Of a stretch of DNA of 64,000 nt, positions 23,713-37,517 are shown in pieces (the first letter of the stretch is position 1; the number at the start of each line of letters is the position of its first letter). The stretch is from Oopsacas minuta (taxonomy: Eukaryota > Porifera > Hexactinellida > Lyssacinosida > Leucopsacidae), in NCBI GenBank assembly GCA_024704765.1, contig JAKMXF010000312.1, positions 346,181 through 410,180 on the forward strand, written 5' to 3'. A program made the position numbers and the translations under genes. The notes under the pieces were generated by a model. It saw only the letters and a program-made list of their open reading frames with translations. It did no database searches and was not told the origin of the DNA.

Positions 23713-26700
23713 ATGGAAGATTTTGTGAAAACCTTCAAGTCAGTACGTACTATACCTAATCTTGTCCCATCACGAGAGACAGTTTTACCCCCAGAACTTC
23801 ACCGCAAAGCTAAATATTTAGTTAACAGTAAAACTCACGAGTACAAAATACTGAAAATATACGAGATTATTATTTCTAATCTCCGCAGTGGGAAGAGTAT
23901 ACTGGATATTAAGCAGGGATTGTATAGTATTTCTAAATACCCTCTATGCTTGTTCTTGGACCAAGATAGACCGGAGTTCCATCAAATTCGGGTAAGTTTG
24001 TTTCTAACCATAGAGAAACCAATAGCTGTTGTTCATAACCATTTTTACCATATATGGGCATGTTGTTATACGAAAATGGTCCCCTTATGTGCTTATTAGC
24101 TATTTAACCGTGGATGGTGGATTTTGTATATTTTTTATATTACATACAAATTTGCCTGTACAATAAAGTAGTGAGTGATCCTAAATGACCTAAAACAACA
24201 ACCAAGCAGATACACTAAATCCTCCATCCATGGTTAAATAACTAATAATCATATAGTGGCCATTTTTCACAATATGACGTCATGCTTTATTATTTATCTA
24301 TTCCGTATAGACTTTCTCTGGATATTACACATACGAGATTAAAGAGAAACTAGAAAACTTTGGGCAAATTTTAGAAGCTTTAGGCTACTATTACGACGAA
24401 TCAAGTCAACTGTACAAATTGGATAATGAATTCCGTCAGAATCCTGGATTTGATGAAACCATAGCGATAATTGGATGTGAATTATTGCTGGCTTGCGAGG
24501 AACTGGATTTATTCCTTGAAATGTCAAAAACCCTTCAAACCGATCCAGTACTTCATTTCCAATCACTCCATGGTTTCACCCCAACTCCAAATTATAAACC
24601 TCAAGCTGATAATTATCAACCATACGATCAGATTACAGGTAATCCGCCGGTAGATCCATACCCACCACAGCAACAGAGACAGGATGCTCAACTTCGTAAT
24701 CATATGTATGGAGACGTAGATCATAAACAGATGAGGGGCCGTTCTCTACCGCCTACCCCAGGAAGTGTAGGACTAGCAGAAGTTGACGTGAAGCCTGCTC
24801 TGACGAAGAACGTCTGTGATCAAGGTAGATATGATATTATATCACAAAATATTGAGCATAAGAATCGAGTTTCTGGGTTGCCCGAGCAGAAAAGCTTAGA
24901 CCCTTTTCCAAATGTATTGGATAATGAAGGGGCTAAAGCTCACAGTGGAAATCAAGGTATTTATCAACCTCAACAAAACAATCCACAAGTTATCGAACCA
25001 GGTCAAGGGAGAGGACCCATGGTTAATCCTAAATATCTTCAGGAACCGCTAGGAGGCGGTGGATATGATCCTAGAGATATCAATCGACCACCTCCAGCGA
25101 GCCAGGAATATACTCAGGGAGATGTCAGTCGACTATCAATGGAGCATCCAGGTCATCCTTATATATCACCAGATCCCCAGGTATACAATTATAGAGATCC
25201 TCATCAACTACGAATGGAGAATCAAAGCCATTCTCAGATATCAGGAAACCAGGGATATGATCAAAGAGATGCCAGCCAAATACGAATGGAGAATCAAAGC
25301 CGTGCTCAGCTACCAGGAAACCACGTATATGATCAAAGAGATATTAGTCGAATACCAATGGAGAATCAAAGCCGTACTCAGCTACCAGGAAACCACGTAT
25401 ATGATCAAAGAGATGCTAGTCAAATACGAATGGAGAATCAAAGCCGTCCTCAGCTACCAGCAAAACCGGTATATGATCAAAGAGGTGTCAGCCAAATACG
25501 AATGGAGAATCAAAGCCGTCCTCAGCAACTAGGAAACCAGGTATATGATCAAAGAGATGCTAGTCAAATACGAATGGAAAATCAAAGCCATCTTCAGCTA
25601 CCAGGAAACCAGGTATATGATCAAAGAGATGCCAGCCAAATGCGAATGGAGAATCAAAGACATCCTCAGATGCCAGGAAGCCAGGTATATGATCAGAGAG
25701 ATGCCAGTCAAATACGAATGGAGAATCAAAGACATCCTCAGATGCCAGGAAGCCAGGTATATGATCAGAGAGATGCCAGTCAAATACGAATGGAGAATCA
25801 AAGACATCCTCAGATGCCAGGAAGCCAGGTATATGATCAGAGAGATGCCAGTCAAATACGAATGGAGAATCAAAGAAATCCTCAGGTATCAGAACACCAG
25901 GGATATGATCAGAGAGAGTCAAATGAAGCATACATGGCCAATCGAAGTCAATCACAAACAACAAATAATCCCCAAAGTAATGAACAATTGGATGCGATTA
26001 ACTCTCCACGATTCCAAAGTATCATAAATCAAGGTAAAATTGAACAACAACAAGCACCTATTCTTCCTAAGCCTGATGGGATGCCAGATCATTTGTTAAA
26101 TAATTTTGATGATTATAAAGATATGCCGGTACATAATGCTATACACTCTCAGACACCACGTGGTATAGGAAGTCGTAGCACTGGTAGTCCTGCTCAAGCA
26201 TTAGATAAAGTCCAAGAGTCCCCTGGACGTACTAGCCCACAAGGTGAAGGGGATCCCTTCCGAAGTGAGGCATTTTACAGACATGGTAGTGTGTCATTAC
26301 ACGATACACAGAAAAGAGTTTCACAAGAACAGCAACTACACAGTGATGTAAAAGAGCCAGAAGGGCCCACTCGTAACCTTTCAGATAAACAGAAGGAGTT
26401 AAGTGATAAACAAATAGAGCCACCCCAACAATCATATGGTGAATCAAGAATGCATCAGGAAGACAGGACACAAATGCCACGGCCACTGGGATTTGATGAA
26501 CCATTGCGACATTCTGACAGACCACAGGACATACAGCATCGAATCCAGAATATGCACTTAAGTCAAACTGACCCTAGACATCAATACGAACAATCTAATC
26601 AACCTCAGAATTACTATAAAGATCAGCAATATATGTACCATGAACAGCATATTGATCCTGGAGTAGATCCCAAAAGGTATGATCCGTACCATGGACAACA

Positions 26701-27778
26701 TGGTAATCCCGGAGTAGATCCCAATAGGTATGATCTGTACCATGGACAACATGGTAATCCCGGAGTAGATCCGAAAGGGTATGATCCGTACCATGGACAA
26801 CATGGTAATCCCGGAGTAGATCCGAAAGGGTATGATCCGTACCATGGACAACATGGTGATCCCGGAGTAGATCCGAAAGGGTATGATCCGTACCATGGAC
26901 AACATGGTAATCCCGGAGTAGATCCGAAAGGGTATGATCCGTACCATGGACAACATGGTAATCCCGGAGTAGATCCGAAAGGGTATGATCCGTATTATGG
27001 ACAACATGTTGATCCTGGAGTAGATCCCAAAAGGTATGATCCGTACCATGGACAACATGGTAATCCCGGAGTAGATCCCAATAGGTATGATCTGTACCAT
27101 GGACAAGATATTAGGCACAGACCCCGACAGCCTTCTTCACATGACTTTTCAAAGCCAGTGAGTGCTAGAGATTTTCCAGGTCACGACTATCAACATGAGC
27201 TTTACAGTAATCCTGAGCTTAGGAACTTTGGGCCAGATCAAGACAGGACCTCTAGAGAACAAATTGATCCAGTCTCTCCACATGATATACCACCACATAA
27301 TGAACAGATCACAAATCCAATTGGACATCGCAGAAGGGAACAACCTTATGACGAGTATCATCAACAACAATATGCACCTTATGATCAACAACAATTTCCA
27401 ACTCATCAACAACAATTCCCAACTCATCAACAACAATTCCCAACTCATCAACAACAATTCCCAACTAATCAAGAATCATTCCCAACTCATCAAAAATTTC
27501 CAACTCATCAACAACAATTTCCAACTCATCAAGAATCATTTCCAACTCATCAACATCGTGCTAACGATATCCCATGGGATTGCCCTCACTGTACGTATAA
27601 AAACAATCCACACTCTAAAGTATGCGAAATATGTTCTAAAACCCCAGATTTCCTTCTCTCACCCAATTCAGCTGTCCCACAACACAAGAGAATGTGTGAA
27701 ACATGCAAACAACTGAATAGCGTGGATGTTAAATTTTGCACAAGTTGTGGAAGGAATTTTTTCCCTGATATGTTGTAG
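23713..27778 (+). CDS. SPATA2: SPATA2/Tamo-like PUB-domain adaptor with long repeats and RanBP2-type zinc fingers
   Basis: Exons 23713-23991 and 24311-27778; 1248 residues. Residues ~1-180 resemble the SPATA2 PUB-like region: the exon junction reads HQIR-TFSGYYTYEIKE, followed by ILEALGY and CELLLACEELDLFLEM. SPATA2 in vertebrates links the CYLD deubiquitinase to the LUBAC ligase; Drosophila Tamo is the zinc-finger-bearing relative. The middle ~850 residues are low complexity: about ten 24-residue units (YDQRDASQIRMENQ..., about 25200-25930), nine 17-residue units (GVDPKGYDPYHGQHGNP, about 26640-27110) and several QQQFPTH units (27370-27555). The C-terminus has two Cys4 motifs, each C-x2-C-x10-C-x2-C, the first with a leading Trp as in RanBP2-type ubiquitin-binding fingers. 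The family call rests on the N-terminal pattern and finger; the repeats are lineage specific. Confidence 0.8.
24081..24260. mobile_element. Family D element in the SPATA2-like intron
   Basis: TTTAACCGTGGATGGTGGAT opposite ATCCTCCATCCATGGTTAAA. Occupies over half of the 319 nt intron. Confidence 0.85.
25200..25930 (+). repeat. 72 bp coding tandem repeat (24 residues x about 10)
   Basis: In-frame minisatellite inside the SPATA2-like gene. The unit encodes YDQRDASQIRMENQ plus a variable tail such as SRPQLPGNQV or RHPQMPGSQV. The last three or four units are nearly identical at the DNA level, suggesting recent slippage or conversion. Antisense and shifted frames stay open through the array only because of its periodicity. 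Confidence 0.9.
26640..27110 (+). repeat. 51 bp coding tandem repeat (17 residues x 9)
   Basis: Second in-frame minisatellite of the SPATA2-like gene. Each unit encodes GVDPKGYDPYHGQHGNP with few changes (K/N, G/R, P/L). The five central units are nearly identical. It is a likely site of length polymorphism. Confidence 0.9.
27370..27555 (+). repeat. Short Gln/Phe/Pro/Thr/His coding repeat
   Basis: Third repeat tract of the SPATA2-like protein: QQQFPTH units with QESFPTH variants, placed just before the zinc fingers. Confidence 0.85.
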
Positions 27779-28274
27779 GAGTATATTTGTGACTTCAAAC
27801 TCTTGAGAATTGTGTTTTAGATTGTTATACATACCCCAACTATGTCTGTGTTATATCTTAACAATAATTATATTACAGTTTTGTCTTTCACTAAATTATA
27901 CAATTTATATACTAACTCGTTTTGACGATTATTATAGGAATTATATGACGTCATTTCAACTTGGTTTGAGCCTCATAATGACCGAGAATAACATCCAAGC
28001 AGATAAACACGAAATTTCATATCCATGGTTAAATATCTAATAAGCGTATAGGGGACTGTTTTCGTTAAAACAAGCTACATTAGGCTTTTTATTATATCCA
28101 TAGTCCTGCAATACTGTATATGAAGTTCACGTTATTGTTAGTTACACACTGTATTCATGGAATCCATAAGTTACACATTTGTAATTCGTATTGTTCCTCT
28201 GTAATATATAATATGTAATCCAACTTTATTGTGTTTCTAACTGATATTTCAATGTATATTCGATTGTTTTAGCG
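27779..28274. other. Spacer between the SPATA2-like and DMXL genes
   Basis: Contains a family D element at about 27935-28057 and otherwise AT-rich sequence with no gene. Confidence 0.65.
27935..28057. mobile_element. Family D element downstream of the SPATA2-like gene
   Basis: The right half is clear (ATATCCATGGTTAAATATCT, AATAAGCGTATAGGGGAC); the left end is lost. Confidence 0.7.
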
Positions 28275-31200
28275 ATGTTACAAGCACATACAATATTTCC
28301 AGGAGCAGTGAACGATATACCGTGTACATTTAGTCCAGCTAGATTGCTTACACAGGATGACTCTGTATTTCTAGTATATGCTTCTGGGAATAAGATTGTG
28401 TTTATTTCACAAGAACTTTCTCCTATAGAGAAAATATCTTCTATTGATTTAGGTATTGCATTGAATGCGTGTATTGTATTACTGGACCAGGGATTATATT
28501 TATTGTATAGGTCTCCCTATTGAGATACAAGTGACTGCTGTAGCTGCATCTGAGTTCAGAGGGGTGGTAGCTGCTGCCTGGGGTCATAATCTATTCCTGT
28601 TTCACACATCTACTCTCACTTATGAGAGGAAAACTCTAAGATTGGAGTGGACACCTTTACAAAGAGATCCTTATATGTTTGGGTTTGTATTTTAGTGGTA
28701 ATTAGGGTTGGGACTTGGGACTGACAATTGTAATCTATTACACATTTCCTGTAACCATAATCTTTGTTTATTGTAATCGTTATATAATTATTTGCTTATA
28801 GATCTCCAGTAGATGGACTAGTATGGAATAAGCTAGGTAGCAATCTCCTCGTTACTCATGGAAATATACTAGCTCTATTCTCTTTATCTACACAAACAGA
28901 AGATACACAGCTGGAGATTAAATGGGAGACCAGACTAGCTACTAATACACGAATTGTCAAGTAATATATACTAATACAATTTCTCGTTCATTATACTACA
29001 ATAATTTCCTTATAAGGAAATTAGTGCTCCTTTTAAGGATTATAATGTAATATTCGTAGTAAAGTTTTCTATCAATATTGCTTGGTCTATTGTCTCCAAT
29101 TCTACCCTAAATCAGTGGTTCACAACCTTCGTAGCCCACGTTCGTCGGCAAGGGTCCATCTTTGTTTGTTTAGTCACATTATTTACTTCTAGATTTTCTC
29201 CTGACGGTCAATTGTTCGCTACTTGTGGTGTAAAGGATAAACTTATAAAAGTTTGGTATTTACAGACTAATGATTTATGTAGCAGTCTCACACGATACAC
29301 ATTTGTGTATCTCAAACATTCCACTGCGATTACAGGGTTGTCATGGAGAGATACTCATCTTTATATGCCTAAGAATGGAGTACCTAATGCATTGCTGACT
29401 CACACATCTGATAATACTGCTCATATATGGGTCTGTTGATATTATGGTTACAATATTATTTGGAATATATGAAAAAATTGTCCACAAAGTTCATGGTTCA
29501 TGCTATGCTCATGCCGAGTCCATCAGTCGAAAATTGGCAAATTCAAAATCTTTGAACTTTGCTCATGATCTTACAACACTAATCCTGTCCATGGTCCATC
29601 ACTCTTAACTATATTTATCTTACAATTCAGGTCCAGAAACTTAACAGTCTAGAAGAGGAAGGCCACCCTCTACAGATATATCACTGTACTACTATATCAC
29701 CTCAAATCAACCAAACATTCATAAGCTCTATCTCCTCGGATATACTCACATTCGCTCCTGTATGGGTTAACAACAAAGTTTTACTTTTCGCAGATAACAT
29801 GATAGAAATGCAGACTAAATCGCGTTTAAATGTCCATGATGAAACCACGGCTACAACACCCGCACAAACTCCTGTTATTCCAACAGAATCAGCTGATAAT
29901 AGAGAATTCACATTCCCCAGAGATATGCAATATGCTAATAGCCTATTGAAACAGGTTAAAGCTGAATTAACACTGTTGGATTCACCGCTACCGCCTCATA
30001 TGACGTCACAGCTGTTGAATAAATGGAGATCTGCACCTGACCTTATTCTTGCTATTAACCCGCTAGATGGCTCTATTTTAATATGGAATTTGGATCATTT
30101 AGATTCAGATAATTCGTATTCGGTTAAGAAGCATTGTCTGGTGTCTAGGATGCCTCATAATATCCCTATGGAAGAAGCACAGTCTATGTATAAGTTAATT
30201 GGCCTAGCGTTATATCCTAGTCCTGTAGAGATGCAGCATGGTACGAGAAGATGCTCACACTTCCCATTCTCTGAACAGAGCTATTTCTCATCATTTAGAG
30301 CTAATGAAGTTGAAGAAATACAATCCACGTCATCAAATATTGAGCATGTAATACACAGTACTAAATTCCTAGTAGACAGATTGTATTTCTTCAGTTTACA
30401 TAAAGATGGCAGTTTAAACGTTTGGCATGCTATTTTCTCTGAGAAGAACACTACCTGTAATCTATCTGGTTTGGTGCATATGCTATCTACAGGTGGTCAT
30501 ATGTTCTCTGACGTCATCTGTAAGAAGCATCCCTCTTTGCCTATCATAGCTAGTGTATCGCAAGATTTAACTGGTGTTGGACATGCGTATTGTAGTGATC
30601 TTATTTTGTGGAGAGGGGAACCTATAGGTATGTTAAACTCCAGCGGTGGGTTGAGGCAGACTGCAAAATTGCTGGGTAAGTATAATGGCGATTTTTCACA
30701 CGCTGTTTGGTTGCCTACACTATTGTCTATGAAGGGTAATCTACCGAGTAGCGCGTGTATTCCTACTGGTACGTTCTTATTAACGAGCGTAGAGGATAAA
30801 CTTTCGCTTTTTCTCACCTTATGCATATCACCACTTGATGTATGGTCTTGTAACAAGGAAACGTATACTTCTATTAATCATAATTTGGCTGAGAATAACG
30901 TGAATTTTCACACCTTTTCCAACAGCAATTACCCTACTTTTGTATACAAACTATCTGATGTAATCGACTTGAGTGAAATCGAAGGCGAAATTCTGAGTAT
31001 ACAAATATTCTCTGAGAAATCCCTGCGAAATTTCATAGCCAGCAATGAATCGTGTCATGTCGTATTCGACGAATTTGAATGTAATTTGACAGATAACGCT
31101 AGCTATATTGTAATGCTCGTGAACTTACCGAATACCCGCGGGCAGTATCTTAGCGTGTTTGATAAATCAGATGGAGTAGGCGATCAGTTACGCACAACAC

Positions 31201-34200
31201 AAACTCATGTATGGAAATGTAACGTTAGTTTCCAATCAAAACATAAGCCAGTTTCTACAGCTATTTTAGACAGACGTATTTCTAAGGTAACATTATTCTA
31301 TGATATGATTAGTAAACTTGAAAGTAAGATTAATATTTCTACTACAAAACTCAAAACAGCTGTGCTACCATTCGAGGGGGAGCGTCTCACATTTGTGGAA
31401 CAAGTCTCACAACTAGCGGATGTAGGATACACCTACTTTTCACCGTTTTTGTTCTCAACACTCGCTTCGAATGGTGTTGTTAATAATTGGCAGTGTGATG
31501 ACGTGGATGGTGACGTTATATGGGTACCTTACCCCTCAATAGAGGGAGGGAAGGTGTGTCTTAATAGCTTGATGACGGGGTCTAATATTTACACACCTTC
31601 TAGTTTTATGAATATACTCAGTGTGCATGTAGCTGATTCGTTTCTGTTAGCGATTTGCTTTACGCAAACTGAGTCGAATTCGAGGTTTATTGCAATATTG
31701 AATTCACAGCAAAACGGGAGTATTGATTGGAAATGTGAGGATGTGCTAGAAATCGCGAGGAGCTCTAGTTTATGTGCTACACACTCTGTACAGGTTGAGT
31801 GGGTATCGTGTAAGAATGGGAGGTTCATATTAGCCGTAATGTGGGGAGCTGGTATACATATTTTCGCGAAATGTAACAAGGAACAAGTGAAAGAGAATAT
31901 ACAAATATATGAGAATATACACGATGGGATAAGCCCATTACATTCATATGTAAATTCATTGATGGATACCTGTATGGGTAGATGGGTGAGAATTGCCGCG
32001 TTTGAGGCTCCGCTTAACCGCGTGTCACCCAATGATGTCATGGGAATATGCCACGTAGGTGGCGGCGCACTGTTACTTTCCGTTAACTCCGTCCTTGTAT
32101 TGCTATCGCCATGGATTATATCAAAGGACACTCCCTTATGGGAAATTAGCTTATCAGAGAGTATATCATTTTCCCTATTCGATATAGACACTGTATTAAC
32201 TCGTACTCTCCCTCAATTCCATCCATATGTTCTGTTAGAATTAATACAAGCTGGTATGCTAGAACATATCAAGGCAATTCTACTTCATATAGCTCAGCGT
32301 GTTGTTAGCACAGAACAACTGAGTATTGGGGTTCAAAGGTCACGAACCGGAAGTGTTATAAAAGATACGTTAGATACTTATAATGCGAATGAGGATATTT
32401 ATGATTATTCTGATTTAGAAGCTCAGCTGTTTAGTGAGGAACAAATAGTGGTTGATAATCGTGATGTCATTGTTAAGCAAGTTAAGTATATACCTCCCCT
32501 ACCTCTATCTGCATTCCAACAACGCACTATTGTTGCTAACGACGTATTCAGTGAGTTTACACCACTAATACAGTCCTGCTTATCCCGGGCATTACCGGAA
32601 TGTGCGTTACCTGAACTGTTACCTATTGAAGAAATAGAGCTACAAGCTATTGTAAGCACGATGGGGAATATGAAATTGCTGGAAGAATTCGGGGATACAA
32701 ATACGACGGATAAGGACGTACCGCTGGTTGATGAGTGTGGGTTAAGGTATCGGCTAGCATTGAAGAGATATGTACACTGTAAGCAGTATACTCCTAATAC
32801 GGATTTCTCTAGCTTAATCACACCGGGAGATTTTGTATGGGGATTCCATTCATTCGAGCAGGAGAAGTTGCTAAAAGACATTCCATCTATCGCTAGTGGT
32901 AACCCAGATTGGACGGAGCTTAGACATGCTGGGGTTTGCTGGTGGGTTCGTAGTGTCGAGATGTTACGGCCTTTTATTGAGAAATTAGCTAAGTCGAGAT
33001 TCGCGGCTAAAAACGATCCGTTAGATGCCGCGTTGTTCTATTTAGCTTTGGGCAAGAAGTCGGTTTTGAAGCATTTATTTAGGACAGGCGGTAACACGAA
33101 AATGTATGACTTTTTCGCGAATAATTTCACACAAGATCGTTGGAAAAAAGCCGCGAAAAAGAATGCATTCAAACTCATGAGTCTACAACGATTTGAAACG
33201 GCGGTTGCATTCTTTTTGCTAGGACATTCTATCTGGGACGCAGTAGAGGTTTGTATCGATAGATTACAGGATTTCCAATTAGCCTTGCTTATAACACGAT
33301 TGGCAGAAGGAGATAGAGGTGAACATTATCAGAGATTACTGCGTTTAATCGTTGGTACGAAAACAGGTGACGAAAGCCGAAAAATACCCGAGTTAAGACA
33401 GAGTGCGTATTATAGGTCAATGGCTTATTGGCAGTTAGATGACTATACAAATGCAATTGATACTCTACTTTACATAGAACCGAATTATATCAGCGCGCCT
33501 ATTTGTAATTTCTATTTCTATTTGAAATCTCATCCGCTCATCTGTAGACACAGACGCCAATCTCCAGACTATTTAACACAAGAGGAAGTTAAGCTTGTTT
33601 TCAGTACTGCTGGACATTATATAGATAGAGGTAGTCCGTTGTTAGCTATATTGATTTTATTGAAGTTTGGTAAGGAACAATTCGCATTGACTCAACAGGC
33701 TATTACTAAGAAGATTGAGGTTGTGAGTACTCATACTCAATTAGATACACAGATAAATACAGGTAGGTAAATGCGGTACAGAGGTTCCAAATGCATTCAT
33801 TTATATATTTATTTTGTTATAATTATTACACGTCACAGGTACAATATCAACAGAACTATTCGGCCCCCCTAAACTCCAAGATTTCCCTAAACAAACATCT
33901 GACTCATTCGACTGGAGTAAACCGGCATTCTCTGTTCTTACTTCCGTCGACTTTGAACCGCCTAAACTCACAGAACGTGCTGAAGACTATGATTGGACTT
34001 CTGGTACTTCTTTCAATAATTCTCTAATGCAAGATGATGACGACTATATTCCCCATGTAACTCCACATCAGTTAGAGTCTGTAAGGGAAAATCAAAATGA
34101 ATATGGTGAAGTTGATGATAATATTGTACTGGATTTAAGACCTAGTTTGTTACACGCGAAATTTAACACTTCTCTATCGTATCTATGCCAGAATATGTCG

Positions 34201-37044
34201 AATCTTAAAGCTGTTAACGGCGAGGTTGGGAATAGCTCGAAATTTAACACATATCTTCGAGAATTTATATCCACTGAACTGGAACAAGCTGCCAATAATT
34301 TAAATATGCATTTCGAGTTTGAAAATATAACCGCGAGTTTGAAACCATTACTAATACCACTCGCGGAATATCTCACCTTATCACAGAATAATCTAGTCGC
34401 GAAACAAGCAGCTATAACCTTATTATACACACTTATTTCTACCGATTCTTCACACTTTCCAAAGGCTGATTCTATCGGTTCAATCCCCATCTTCCTATCC
34501 GCTCCATTACCCCCTGCTTATTATATGAACCTGTTAACTTATACGAATAATCAAGTCTTGGATTTATTTAATTTTGTAAAGAAATTCAGATTTCCATTAA
34601 ATACACTTACGCGTGAGATTGGAATAGAAATGATACTACAGCAATGTACAGTTATATCGTATTGTCTACTGACGTCACTCAGCTCTATGAAATTCGGTTT
34701 TTCACACCTTTATACGTATTCCCCTCGTAGCACTCCCTTGCATCCTTATAAGCTATCAGGTGGTGGAATGAATAATAAACTCTCCAGTTGGCCTGGCGTT
34801 AACAATAACGAACATGCTCTTATAACAGAAAGCACGCGTAAGAGAATTACAATACTATTAGCTGAGGCATGTGGTGGAGTATTGCTTGCTTTATTCGCTA
34901 ATGCTTATCTACAGCAGAATGCCAAGCTCATGTTCTTGTTGCTAAGGAATATGCCTGACGACAAGATGTGGTATGAGGTATTCTGTGGGGGAGAGGGAGG
35001 TCCCCCTCTTGGTAGTCCAGTTATTAGTATACTACAGTTTTATCTACGTGAAAAACCGCAAGTTAATACAGCTTCTTTCTCTGTTATTAATGGTTAGTTG
35101 AATAGATAATGTATATACAGTGTAACCTCTATGAATGGTCTGCAAAGGACGCCGAAAAATGCTACCCCCGTTTGTGAAGATTTCTCTGTTGTAAATTTGT
35201 ATAAATATTTCTTTTAGAAGAATTGAATTCTACTCAAAGTTCAGATGAATCACACAACACTGATTTCACACGTCCTCTTTCTGTATACATGTGGAGTATT
35301 ATATCACTATGTGCGGTTAAAAAGGTGTTAGAAGCTGTTAAACATATATCAGCTATGATTGGGATTGATACAGAGCTACCGCTTAAATCTTCATTGCTGT
35401 GTCAGATTAGGACACAGGGTATGAGATGGGAGAAAGACTTGAGTACTTATTTGGATTCATCGTGTAGTTTGACTGAAAAGATTAAGAGCTCTTCTATTAC
35501 TGATTCGTCTAATTCATCTTCTCTACGGTGAGTAGATAGATCGATAGATCAAGCGATTACTATTACGATTCTGATTACATTTCCTAATATACAGGTCTAT
35601 GATAATACGTCACATAAGAGCACTAGACAGCTGTGAGGTATCCACACAGATGAGAGAAATGTTAGAATTCCTAGAACAGATAGACGACGCTAGAGAAGTA
35701 CTATACTATTATCTTAAACCTCCTACTGAAGATTCTACAGAGTTATACAGGCCTAAGGTGTTGTTCAGAGAAGAAGATCCTATATACTCATTCTGTTACT
35801 CTCCTAGTAAGCCATTGGTACTTGCTCTATCTAGTTCTAAACATATTTATGAGATCGATATTAGCAGGTAAATTTTGCACAGTAACAGGCTTTGTAATAA
35901 GAGATCTGTAAGGCGTTTCAATATTAAATGTCATAGGTTCGATTCAGGCCAGTGGGTAGAAGACAGTGACGCGTCTCCAGAGGATCCTAGCCCTGTAGGA
36001 GGCAAGTCACACCGTCTAGAAGACTTCTTGGTAGTGTACCAGCCCAGTGAGAAGCGAGACTCCCCGCTAATCGGAGGGGGATCTCATGAACAAACTGGTG
36101 CCACTAGCTCCGTCCTAATTAAACGGTCACAACACAATGTACGTAGAATGGAGGCACATCCAGAGCTCCCGTATTATCTCTGTGGTACACAGGACGGAGC
36201 TGTACATCTATGTCAGTTTGATAACGAAGGAATTGTTCAGAGTCTATGTAAGAGCCATGCTACTATTACTTCTATACACTTCACTCATCAAGGCAATAAA
36301 TTCGGTATCTTAGACAAGGAGGGAGGATTCTCTAGCTGTCAAGGAATATATACTAGCATGTCACAACCTCAGAAACTTATTACGAATTGTCATTCACGGT
36401 CTAGCGAGGATTTCTGCTATTTGTCGTCTTCTAGTTTTATAGCTACATGTGGATATTCCGGGGATTCTACTAATGTTAGACTATGGGATTTGTTGATGCC
36501 TTCTAAACGTATGATAGTTAAACAGTTCTACTGCCATCCTGAAGGTTTGTTATGTTATTAGAGGGTTGGGGCCGTTATGATTACAATTGTAATTGTATTA
36601 ATCAGAAAGTAATTGGCTCCAACCCTGGCAATATTCACAGTTGTACAATTCGTTTAATACCTAATTTTAGGGTCTACTATACTGGCATACAGTCAGAGAC
36701 ATCAACAGCTGATCTCTGGCGGTAGAAAAGGTGATATATGTATATTTGACATAAGACAACAATCACTTATACAGAGAATAGAAGCACATACAGATGCTGT
36801 ACGAGCTATTGCACTGAATAACTCTGAAGATTTCTACGTGACAGGATGTTCAAGCGGATCAGCTAAACTATGGGGATTAACTGTACACAGCCCAATACGG
36901 ACATTCAGTATGCTACACCCTAAGTCAAGTATGTTCCGCACTGAACCAGGGATAACGCATTTATCTCTTACAGAGGATGGGTACTTATTGTCCAGTGGGG
37001 GCGATGGGACCGTGAGGAGATCACCTGTACATCATTTGCTATAG
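28275..37044 (+). CDS. DMXL: DmX-like protein / rabconnectin-3 alpha (V-ATPase assembly)
   Basis: Large WD40 protein of the RAVE/rabconnectin-3 complex, which promotes V-ATPase assembly and hence organelle acidification. Ten exons: 28275-28452, 28511-28682, 28802-28960, 29193-29430, 29631-33762, 33839-35092, 35218-35527, 35595-35867, 35937-36544 and 36671-37044; 2565 residues, somewhat shorter than the ~3000-residue vertebrate DMXL proteins. N-terminal WD repeats include FSPDGQLFATCGVKDKLIKV; the centre (about 32700-33500) is the Rav1p-type helical region with GDFVWGFHSFEQE, AGVCWWVRS, DPLDAALFYLALGKKSVL; C-terminal WD repeats include LISGGRKGDICIFDIR and LLSSGGDGTVR. Two donors are weaker than average (GTTTGT at 28683, GTCTGT at 29431) but only they keep frame and family alignment. 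Confidence 0.93.
29478..29580. mobile_element. Diverged family E-like element in DMXL intron 4
   Basis: AAAATTGTCCACAAAGTTCATG, read with GAACTTTGCTCATGATC and ACAACACT, resembles the internal palindromes of family E. Confidence 0.45.
35113..35175. mobile_element. Family B half-element in DMXL intron 6
   Basis: TACAGTGTAACCTCTATGAA and GACGCCGAAAAATGCTACCC; the second terminal repeat is missing. Confidence 0.75.
36561..36627. mobile_element. Short family H inverted-repeat element in DMXL intron 9
   Basis: GAGGGTTGGGGCCGTTA opposite TAATTGGCTCCAACCCT. A related single end lies at 28704 (AGGGTTGGGACTTGGG) in DMXL intron 2. Confidence 0.65.
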
Positions 37045-37517
37045 ATACATACAACCAATATATTGTATTTGTGTATATTCAGTAATCAATTATAGGTATA
37101 AATATATTTACACAGAATCTCCGTATTACGCTTAATTATGTTAAAATGTTATTAATCGGATATAGTACACACAACCTCTGAGATGGGGACTGGAGGACTA
37201 TTTTACACTCCAACGGGCCTCCAAAAATCATGTTTCATCATCGACTAATCCTCAAAATACGTATTTGGGTGATATATCCATATAAATGTACTCATTTTCG
37301 GGAAGATAGCTAAAAGGCTTTGGTAATACATACACCGATGACGTAGAGTATGTATTTTAGCAAATAATTGTAGCTTCTTGTTAACGGGAATCTTCTGTAA
37401 ACAATAGCTTGTATTAATAAATAAAAATAGAAATAGGTTTAAAATCCAATTAATCTTTATATACACATACAAATGAGCATCAATAATAAAAAGCTATAAA
37501 TTCTATACAAAACATTC
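37045..37517. other. Convergent intergenic region between DMXL and the DOK-like gene
   Basis: The 3' ends of a plus-strand and a minus-strand gene face each other here, so both 3' UTRs must fit in about 470 nt. No coding sequence or repeat family is evident. Confidence 0.6.

Noticed and set aside
25560..25964. Long antisense and shifted-frame open stretches across the SPATA2-like repeats
   Set aside because: They arise from the 72 bp periodicity (multiple of 3, so no stop in any unit recurs) and have no domain, start context or splice support.
26558..27118. Antisense open frame over the 51 bp repeats
   Set aside because: Same cause: a stop-free frame repeated by a unit divisible by 3. The sense frame has homology and zinc fingers downstream.
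35868..35936. Alternative DMXL acceptors after GCACAG (35880) or GATTCAG (35947)
   Set aside because: Neither keeps the frame set by the phase 2 donor at 35867; the acceptor at 35936 does and restores the conserved sequence.
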